Below are positions 1 to 5,389 of a stretch of DNA of 5,965 nucleotides, piece after piece. The stretch's first letter is position 1. The number at the start of each line of letters is the position of its first letter. The translations under genes and the position numbers were made by a program. The stretch comes from Fibrobacteria bacterium GUT77 (lineage in GTDB: Bacteria; Fibrobacterota; Chitinivibrionia; Chitinivibrionales; Chitinispirillaceae). The DNA is taken from positions 1 to 5,965 of the forward strand of contig LIUJ01000035.1 of NCBI GenBank assembly GCA_001462255.1, given 5' to 3'. A model generated the notes under the pieces. The model was given only the letters and a program-made list of their open reading frames with translations. It searched no databases and was not told where the DNA came from.

Positions 1-1770
1 AGCCATGAGATACGCACGCCCATGAACAGTATTATAGGTTTTTCGGAGCTGGCGCTCGACGACCCGTCCCTCTCCGCAAAGACCAAAGACTACTTAGACA
101 AGATAAAATCGGCCTCGGAGGGGTTGCTCGGCATCATCAACGATATTTTGGACATTTCGAAGATAGAGGCCGGCAAGGTCGTTTTGGAAAACATTCCGTT
201 TGACCTGCACGAGGTCTTCAAAATCTGCCAAAACATCATTACCCCCAAGGCTACGGCGAAGGGCATAAACCTGTTCTGCTATTCGGAGCCTACGTTGGGG
301 AAGAAGCTCATAGGCGATCCGGTGCGTCTGCGGCAGGTCATTCTGAACTTGCTTACAAACGCCGTAAAGTTCACCAACTACGGCATGGTGAAGGTGTTGG
401 CGTCCGTTGTTACCCAAACCGAGGAGAACGCGACCATCCATTTTGAGGTTAAGGACTCCGGCATCGGGATGAACGAGGAGCAATTGGCCAAGGTCTTTGA
501 GCCTTTCACGCAAGCCGACAACAGTACCACGCGCAAGTACGGCGGCACCGGCCTGGGCCTAACCATAACAAAAAATTTTGTGGAGCTTATGGGCGGAGAC
601 CTCAAGGTCGAGAGCGTTATAGGGATAGGCAGCAAGTTTCACTTTGACATAACGTTTTTGACCTGCGACGAGAGCACGAAGACGGAGTCTTTCGGCGACG
701 GCAAGGGCGGCGGTTCCGCCGATATGGAGAAGCCCTACTTCAACGCGGAGATATTGGTTTGCGAGGACAACGAGATGAACCAGATAGTGATCTCCGACCA
801 TTTATCGCGCGTGGGTATAAAGACGGTAATCGCCGAAAACGGCAAGGTGGGCGTGGAGGCCGTAGCCTCGCGAATGGCCAAGGGCGAGAAGCTCTTTGAC
901 CTTATATTCATGGACGTGCACATGCCCGTAATGGACGGCCTTGAAGCGGTGAAGAAGCTGGCCGAGTTGGGCAACACGATTCCCATAGTGGCCCTAACTG
1001 CCAATATCATGACCACCGACCGCGAGGCCTACAAGGCGCACGGCATGAACGAATACCTCTCCAAGCCGTTCGCGACGCAAGATCTTTGGAGTTGCCTGCT
1101 CAACTACATAAAGCCCGTGAAGCGGGAGGAAGCAAAAATGATGCAGGCGGCGGAGTCGCAACCGGCGGCCGCCGCTCCGCAACCGACGGCCTCGCCAGCG
1201 CCGTCCGGCGCCCCTCCGGCGGAATCCGACGAGGACGCGAAATTGCGTATGCGCCTGATATCAAACTTCCTCAAGGACAACAAGACAAAGGACGACGAGA
1301 TAAAAAACGCCTTGGCGGCCGGCGACGTAAAATTGGCGCACCGTTTGGCGCACACCCTCAAAGGCGTGGCCGGTTTAGTGGCGCAACCGGGATTGCAAAG
1401 CGCCTCTTACGTAATAGAAAACGCCCTAAACTCCGGCGACACCGACACCGCCTCAAAAGGTTTGGGTAAGCTCTCGGAAGAGTTGAAAAAGGCGTTGTCG
1501 GAACTTACCGCGATTGCCGAATCCGCGCAAAAAAAAGACGCGCCCAAAACGGAACCGACCGTAACGCTCAACAAATCAGAGGCCTTGGAACTCATAGACA
1601 AGCTACGAGCTCTGCTGGAAAGCGGCGATTCCGACTGCATGAATTTGATAGACGGTTTGCGTTCCATACCGGAGTCTAAGAAGCTTATAGAACAGGTTGA
1701 AGACTATGACTTTGAACCGGCGTTGGAGACGTTGGAATCAATAAGAAAAGATCTTATGAACGCGTCGTAA
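1..1770 (+). CDS. Hybrid sensor histidine kinase (HisKA-HATPase-REC-HPt), 5'-truncated by the window
   Basis: The frame is open from base 1 and reads SHEIRTPMN, the heart of a HisKA H-box. The phospho-accepting His is codon 2 (bases 4-6), so the ATG at 22 is internal and the sensor/N-terminal part lies outside the window. Domains in order: rest of the dimerisation helices (to about 190); HATPase_c with N-box Asn at 346-348 and 358-360, G1 box DSGIG at 454-468, F-box FEPF near 496, and G2 box GGTGLGL at 541-561; a receiver domain from about 745 to 1110 with acidic pair ED at 763-768, phospho-Asp at 913-915 (FMDVHMPVMDG), Thr at 997-999 and Lys at 1063-1065 (SKPF); an Ala/Pro-rich linker (about 1140-1225); and an HPt domain with motif HTLKG, His at 1351-1353. 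All phosphorelay residues are present, as in ArcB/BarA-type kinases. An extra tail of about 70 residues follows the HPt. The signal sensed and any membrane segments cannot be seen. The REC-GGDEF gene 42 nt downstream is the obvious candidate partner. Confidence 0.95.
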   Translation, partial: SHEIRTPMNSIIGFSELALDDPSLSAKTKDYLDKIKSASEGLLGIINDILDISKIEAGKVVLENIPFDLHEVFKICQNIITPKATAKGINLFCYSEPTLGKKLIGDPVRLRQVILNLLTNAVKFTNYGMVKVLASVVTQTEENATIHFEVKDSGIGMNEEQLAKVFEPFTQADNSTTRKYGGTGLGLTITKNFVELMGGDLKVESVIGIGSKFHFDITFLTCDESTKTESFGDGKGGGSADMEKPYFNAEILVCEDNEMNQIVISDHLSRVGIKTVIAENGKVGVEAVASRMAKGEKLFDLIFMDVHMPVMDGLEAVKKLAELGNTIPIVALTANIMTTDREAYKAHGMNEYLSKPFATQDLWSCLLNYIKPVKREEAKMMQAAESQPAAAAPQPTASPAPSGAPPAESDEDAKLRMRLISNFLKDNKTKDDEIKNALAAGDVKLAHRLAHTLKGVAGLVAQPGLQSASYVIENALNSGDTDTASKGLGKLSEELKKALSELTAIAESAQKKDAPKTEPTVTLNKSEALELIDKLRALLESGDSDCMNLIDGLRSIPESKKLIEQVEDYDFEPALETLESIRKDLMNAS

Positions 1771-1801
1771 TTTTAGGATTACGGCGAGGCAATCTACGAT
1801 T

Positions 1802-1807
1802 AAGGAG
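1802..1807 (+). promoter_or_regulatory. Ribosome binding site of the REC-GGDEF gene
   Basis: AAGGAG lies 5 nt before the ATG at 1813. It fixes the start of the diguanylate cyclase and shows independent translation initiation after the 42-nt gap that follows the kinase stop codon. No promoter or terminator hairpin is visible in that gap (1771-1812). Confidence 0.85.
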
Positions 1808-1812
1808 CGTGA

Positions 1813-2733
1813 ATGGATTTTAACGAACCGAAAAAGTTAAGCATATTAATAGTCGACGACGAAAAATCGAACATCGACGTGCTTACCCATATACTCAAGG
1901 AAAAGTACAAGTTGTACATCGCCAAAAACGGCGAGAGCGCGCTCAAGATAGCCCGCGACAACCTGCCGAACTTGATCCTCTTAGACGTCATCATGCCCGA
2001 CATGGACGGTTTTGAGGTATTGGCCGAGCTCAAAAAGTCGGAGCACACCAACAAGATACCGGTCATTTTCATTACCGGGCAGGATAGTAAGGAGGCGGAG
2101 ATAAACGGGCTTAGCAAGGGCGCGGTGGACTACATAACCAAGCCGTTCAACAACATGATAGTGGAGGCGCGCGTAAACACACACATGAAGATTGTAGAGC
2201 AGATGCGCATAATTGAGCGTATGAGCATTATGGACGAGTTGACCGAACTGCCGAACCGGCGCTACTTCAACGATCAATTGGCCAGGGAGTGGGGCAGGGC
2301 CATAAGGGAGACGTTGTCTATAAGCCTCCTTATAATAGACGTGGACAAGTTCAAAACGTACAACGACACTTACGGCCACCCGCAGGGCGACAAGCTGTTG
2401 CACGCGGTGGCCTGCGTATTCAAGGAGTCGCTGAAGCGTCCGGCCGACTTCGTGGCTCGGTGGGGCGGCGAGGAGTTCATAATGTTGTTGCCGGGTTCCG
2501 ACTTGGAGGGCGCGTTAAACGTTGCGGAGAGGGTACGCGCGTCGGTGGAGGCCACGACCATACCGTGTATCGACGGCGCGTCCACAAGCGCCACGGTGAG
2601 CATAGGAGTCAACTCCGAGCGCCCGATAATACACCTGCCGGCGGCCGGATTCGTCTCAAGGGCCGACAAGGCGCTGTACGAGGCCAAGGAATCGGGACGT
2701 AACAGGGTTTGCGTTTATAAAGAAGGAATGTAA
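1813..2733 (+). CDS. Response regulator diguanylate cyclase (REC-GGDEF)
   Basis: A 306-residue cytoplasmic protein that should condense two GTP into cyclic di-GMP when its receiver is phosphorylated. The REC domain (residues about 8-125) has acidic residues D15-D16, phospho-acceptor D58 (LLDVIMPDMDG), T88 and K110 (TKPF). A short helical linker rich in Met, Ile and Glu (about 122-140) leads into a GGDEF domain (about 141-303). That domain has DELTELPNRR at its start, a metal-binding Asp in DVDKF (176-180), GHPQGD (188-193) and the active-site signature GGEEF (218-222). R209-P-A-D212 sits exactly five residues before GGEEF, the standard position of the RxxD inhibitory site, so product feedback inhibition is expected. 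The architecture matches WspR (single REC plus GGDEF); PleD has two receivers. It follows a phosphorelay kinase by 42 nt and precedes the transglycosylase by 27 nt, so it is likely that kinase's output regulator; this is inferred from position. No EAL or PilZ domain is present. The ATG start is supported by AAGGAG 5 nt upstream. Confidence 0.96.
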   Translation: MDFNEPKKLSILIVDDEKSNIDVLTHILKEKYKLYIAKNGESALKIARDNLPNLILLDVIMPDMDGFEVLAELKKSEHTNKIPVIFITGQDSKEAEINGLSKGAVDYITKPFNNMIVEARVNTHMKIVEQMRIIERMSIMDELTELPNRRYFNDQLAREWGRAIRETLSISLLIIDVDKFKTYNDTYGHPQGDKLLHAVACVFKESLKRPADFVARWGGEEFIMLLPGSDLEGALNVAERVRASVEATTIPCIDGASTSATVSIGVNSERPIIHLPAAGFVSRADKALYEAKESGRNRVCVYKEGM

Positions 2734-2748
2734 CTCTTAAACTTTTTC

Positions 2749-2753
2749 GAGGA
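2749..2753 (+). promoter_or_regulatory. Ribosome binding site that decides the TTG start of the transglycosylase
   Basis: GAGGA stands 7 nt before the TTG at 2761. Between the in-frame stop of the preceding gene (2731-2733) and 2761 there is no ATG or GTG in this frame. The next in-frame TTG (2800) falls inside the signal-peptide hydrophobic core. TTG at 2761 is therefore the best supported start. Confidence 0.8.
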
Positions 2754-2760
2754 TACGCCT

Positions 2761-5196
2761 TTGCAATCGTCACCTATTCGTAAATTTGCCGCGATTCTTT
2801 TGTTCGCCGCGTTTATACTGATCTGCCCCGCCGCCGTCCGACCGGCGGCGGCGGACTCAAACCTCTTCCCCGTCCCGGATATCATAAAGCCCAACGTGGC
2901 CTTTTGGGTACGTATCTACACCGAGGTATCTTTGCAGGATGGGATTCTGCATGACCGCGATTATCCGCAGGTAGTCTACGAGAAGATGTCTAACGGCGAC
3001 AAAACCGGGAAGAAGCTCGGCGAGCTCATAGACCAACACCGAAAGGTCTACGTAGACGCGATAATTGCCGTGAGGGATTCCGCGCCGGCCAAATGGGGGG
3101 ATAAGGAAAAGCGCGTGGCGGAGCTCTTTAAAGCGTTGCCGGAGGGGGCGATAATAGGCGCCGAAGAGCGCATTCGTCACCAAGGCGGTCAACGCGAGCG
3201 CTTCAAACTTGGGTTGGAGCGGTCAACGATGTACTTAGACACCATATCCGCCATATTGAAGAAGAACGGCGTCCCCGACGAACTCAAATACTTGCCGCAC
3301 GTGGAATCGTCGTTCGACGCCGAGGCTTACTCCAAGGTAGGCGCGGCGGGATTGTGGCAATTTATGCGTTCAACCGGCAAATTATACATGAAAATAGACT
3401 ATATGTTCGACGAGCGCCGCGACCCGATAGTTTCCACAAACGCCGCCGCTAAATTCTTGAAATCCAACTACGATATGCTCGGCGCGTGGCCGCTGGCGAT
3501 AACCGCTTACAACCACGGTCCCAACGGCATACGCGGCGCCGTGGAAAAACTCGGCACCCGCGACATCGCCGTCATACTCCAAAAGCACGAAAGCGCCTCT
3601 TTCCGCTTCGCCTCCAAGAATTTTTACAGTTGCTTCGTGGCCGTATTGCAAATAGTGGAGAAACCGGAGAAGTATTTTAAAGACATCAAATACAGGCCAA
3701 AATTCGCGGCGACCGGGATCAAACTGCCGTCCGCGATAAAAACCGACGCGCTATGCAAAGCCCTCGGCATAACCGAGAGCGAATTTGAGACGCTAAACCC
3801 AAGTCTGCGCCCGGTGGTATTCTCGCAAAAAAAGCCGCTTCCGGCCGGTTACAACGTAAACATACCAAGCCGCGTAAGCGCCGAAACGGCCCTCGCCGCC
3901 ATAAACCGCGCCCCCGCGCCCACGCGTTCCACGCCTAAGGAAACGGCGGAGCCGGAGTCGGAGGGTTACTATACGATAGTAAGCGGCGACAACCTTCAGA
4001 GCATAGCGAAACGCTTGGGCGTGCAAATGAGCGAACTCGCGGCCGCGAACAACATTACGAACTCAAGCAAGATACAGGTGGGGCAGGTACTGCTGATACC
4101 GTCGGGTGAAGCGGGATGGGGAGCAACCGTCACGGCGTCCAAACCCGCAGCGAAAGCCGGAGCGGTCGATACGACAAAAGCCGTCGCCGTTGATACGACA
4201 AAAGCAGCCATAGTCTCCAAACCCGCGCCAAAGACGACGTCAACCGGTACCGCGAAGACCAAGCCGAGCGCCGACACGGTCAAAACGGCGTCGGTTGATA
4301 CCCTGAAAAAAGCCGTCGCCGTCGCTACCGTCGATACGGCGAAAACAACGGTCGCGTCCAAATCCGTATCAATCGACACTACGATTGCCGTACCCGTAGA
4401 TACGACGAAAAAAGTCTCAACAATCGTTGACTCGACAAAAACCGTAGGCGTACCTACGCCGGCATCCGTAACGCCGACCGCGCCGACGTTGATACGCAGT
4501 CTTAGCGTAACCGTAAAATCCCCGTCCTTTGAGCGCGTCGGCCCCGCTAAGGCGCCGGTAGCGACCGCGTCAACGCAACCCGTACCGGCTACGCCTCCGT
4601 CGCCTACGGCGATAGACACCGCGACGGCAAAACCGACCAAGATCAACCCCAATGTAAAGCCGGATCCCGACCCCACGTTCAACGCCGACGTTTACGACCT
4701 CGGCATGACCGTGGCCCCCGGCGGCTCAAGCGTGCGCGTCCGCGTCACCGTCGACGAGACCATCGGGCGCTTAGCCGAGTGGATGCGCGTGAACATAAGC
4801 GATATCCGCACGGCCAACAATATGGCGGAGAACGCCGTTCCAACGCTTGGGGCGTTCATCACAATCCCCATACGCTCGTCAACGAACATAAAGCGTTTTG
4901 AGGTCAACCGACTGCAATACCACTTGGCGATAGAGGAAGACTTCTTCGCGAATTTCAACGTTATAGACTTTGAGCAACGAACGATTAAGTCCGGCACAAA
5001 CCTATGGCGTATATGCCGCGACGCGCAAATCCCATTATGGCTACTGAAGAAGTACAACCGCGGCATAAACTTCTACGCCATACAACCTGGTAGCCCCCTT
5101 TGGATACCTAAAATAAGCGCCAAGGACAGCGCGGCAAGCCCCGGAAACGAGTTCGCCCCGGCCGTGTCGGAGGCGGAGGAATCGGAAGGGCAATAG
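2761..5196 (+). CDS. MltD-like membrane-bound/periplasmic lytic transglycosylase with LysM domains and a repeat-rich linker
   Basis: An 811-residue exported enzyme expected to cleave the MurNAc-GlcNAc bond of peptidoglycan with formation of 1,6-anhydro-MurNAc (GH23, family 1D). A signal peptide (about 1-31) has R7-K8, a hydrophobic core AAILLFAAFILI and a likely cut after PAAA. A conserved N-terminal segment with WVRIYTEV and HDRDYPQVVYE (about 48-74) precedes the catalytic domain. The SLT domain (about 155-300) shows catalytic E182 in LPHVESSFD, GAAGLWQF (194-201), ERRDP (218-222) and TAYNHGPNG (248-256). A canonical LysM spans 403-447 (YYTIVSGDNLQSIA to VLLIP). A Thr/Ala/Val/Pro linker (about 448-645) contains VDTTK-type repeats. 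Two divergent LysM-like modules follow, at 657-704 and 739-785. E. coli MltD has about 450 residues and is a lipoprotein; this protein is almost twice as long. Its only early Cys (C22, context LILIC without a small residue at -1) is a poor lipobox, so a soluble or signal-anchored periplasmic form is more likely. It lies 27 nt after the diguanylate cyclase, probably in the same operon. Family assignment is firm; its specific physiological role is not. Confidence 0.92.
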   Translation: MQSSPIRKFAAILLFAAFILICPAAVRPAAADSNLFPVPDIIKPNVAFWVRIYTEVSLQDGILHDRDYPQVVYEKMSNGDKTGKKLGELIDQHRKVYVDAIIAVRDSAPAKWGDKEKRVAELFKALPEGAIIGAEERIRHQGGQRERFKLGLERSTMYLDTISAILKKNGVPDELKYLPHVESSFDAEAYSKVGAAGLWQFMRSTGKLYMKIDYMFDERRDPIVSTNAAAKFLKSNYDMLGAWPLAITAYNHGPNGIRGAVEKLGTRDIAVILQKHESASFRFASKNFYSCFVAVLQIVEKPEKYFKDIKYRPKFAATGIKLPSAIKTDALCKALGITESEFETLNPSLRPVVFSQKKPLPAGYNVNIPSRVSAETALAAINRAPAPTRSTPKETAEPESEGYYTIVSGDNLQSIAKRLGVQMSELAAANNITNSSKIQVGQVLLIPSGEAGWGATVTASKPAAKAGAVDTTKAVAVDTTKAAIVSKPAPKTTSTGTAKTKPSADTVKTASVDTLKKAVAVATVDTAKTTVASKSVSIDTTIAVPVDTTKKVSTIVDSTKTVGVPTPASVTPTAPTLIRSLSVTVKSPSFERVGPAKAPVATASTQPVPATPPSPTAIDTATAKPTKINPNVKPDPDPTFNADVYDLGMTVAPGGSSVRVRVTVDETIGRLAEWMRVNISDIRTANNMAENAVPTLGAFITIPIRSSTNIKRFEVNRLQYHLAIEEDFFANFNVIDFEQRTIKSGTNLWRICRDAQIPLWLLKKYNRGINFYAIQPGSPLWIPKISAKDSAASPGNEFAPAVSEAEESEGQ
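4165..4440 (+). repeat. Degenerate in-frame repeat encoding VDTTK-type pentapeptides in the transglycosylase linker
   Basis: Eight copies of a (V/A/I)-D-(T/S)-x-(K/I) motif start at 4165, 4189, 4270, 4294, 4330, 4372, 4396 and 4426. Three neighbouring pairs are 24 nt apart, giving an eight-residue unit like AVDTTKAV. The first two copies share GATACGACAAAAGC exactly at DNA level, and the others have diverged by substitution and by spacing. The stretch lies between the LysM domain and the C-terminal modules and is probably an extended, disordered spacer across the periplasm or wall. The spacing is always in frame. Confidence 0.75.
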
Positions 5197-5210
5197 CCGG
5201 TCGCAAAAAT

Positions 5211-5240
5211 TTGACTTTCAGCGTGCCCTAAAATTATATT
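5211..5240 (+). promoter_or_regulatory. Probable sigma70-type promoter of etfB
   Basis: TTGACT (5211-5216, five of six matches to TTGACA) is followed after 18 nt by TATATT (5235-5240, five of six matches to TATAAT). An A/T-rich stretch lies just upstream of the -35. Transcription would begin near 5247, leaving a leader of about 140 nt before the etfB GTG. It starts 14 nt after the transglycosylase stop codon, separating etfB from the upstream signalling operon. Confidence 0.65.
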
Positions 5241-5374
5241 AGTCGGTACGGTACGTCATAATAAAGAATTTTATAATGTTTTTTAGCGTAAGCGAATAGG
5301 CGAGAGACCGGAAGAATCCGTTAAAAAACATAAATGACGTCAACACGTATCAACGGCTTAAATGCTTAAACGGC

Positions 5375-5382
5375 AAGGAGGT
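5375..5382 (+). promoter_or_regulatory. Strong ribosome binding site deciding the GTG start of etfB
   Basis: AAGGAGGT, a near-perfect anti-16S complement, lies 7 nt before the GTG at 5390. Together with the family-typical N-terminus MNIVVCIKQVP it settles the start. Confidence 0.9.
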
Positions 5383-5389
5383 AACAGCG

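Larger units (their letters stand above)
5197..5389 (+). other. Intergenic region between the transglycosylase gene and etfB
   Basis: These 193 nt are AT-richer than the flanking genes and hold no ORF worth calling. They contain a sigma70-like promoter (5211-5240), a leader of about 140 nt and the etfB Shine-Dalgarno sequence. No convincing intrinsic terminator for the upstream operon is visible: there is no stable GC hairpin followed by a T-run. Small elements noted in the leader are a second perfect TATAAT (5272-5277) lacking a -35 partner, a short stem CGGA/TCCG near 5309-5320, the palindrome TGACGTCA (5335-5342) and a tandem GCTTAAA repeat (5357-5369 region). Confidence 0.7.

Noticed and set aside
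22..24. ATG at 22 as the start of the histidine kinase
   Set aside because: The frame is open to base 1 and the seven codons before it (SHEIRTP) are the core of the H-box, including the phospho-accepting His, so this Met is internal.
1086..1469. Second plus-strand open frame overlapping the kinase REC-HPt region
   Set aside because: The predicted product is Arg/Gly-rich and low complexity, as expected from an out-of-frame reading of GC-rich coding DNA, and the kinase frame carries the conserved motifs.
2815..2829. Lipobox around Cys22 of the transglycosylase
   Set aside because: The residues before Cys are Ile-Leu-Ile; Ile at -1 does not fit the Gly/Ala/Ser requirement.
4165..4440. CRISPR-like or minisatellite array
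   Set aside because: The repeats are short, in frame, diverged and irregularly spaced, and they encode a peptide motif inside a gene; there are no unique spacers of constant length.
3996..4682. Long minus-strand open frame of 228 codons
   Set aside because: It lies wholly inside the transglycosylase gene, opposite the Thr/Val/Asp-rich linker. Its Val/Thr/Ala-rich composition is the mirror of the repeat codons, it has no recognisable motif, and the plus-strand protein is clearly real.
5150..5215. Intrinsic terminator after the transglycosylase gene
   Set aside because: The region around the stop has some CCGG/GCCGG complementarity, but the possible arms are far apart and no T-run follows a compact hairpin.
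5272..5277. Perfect TATAAT as a second etfB promoter
   Set aside because: No TTGACA-like hexamer stands 16-18 nt upstream (the sequence there is around CGGTAC) and no extended -10 TG is present, so it was kept only as a note in the intergenic entry.
5335..5342. TGACGTCA palindrome as an operator
   Set aside because: A single eight-base palindrome with no second copy and no known local regulator is not enough to call a binding site.
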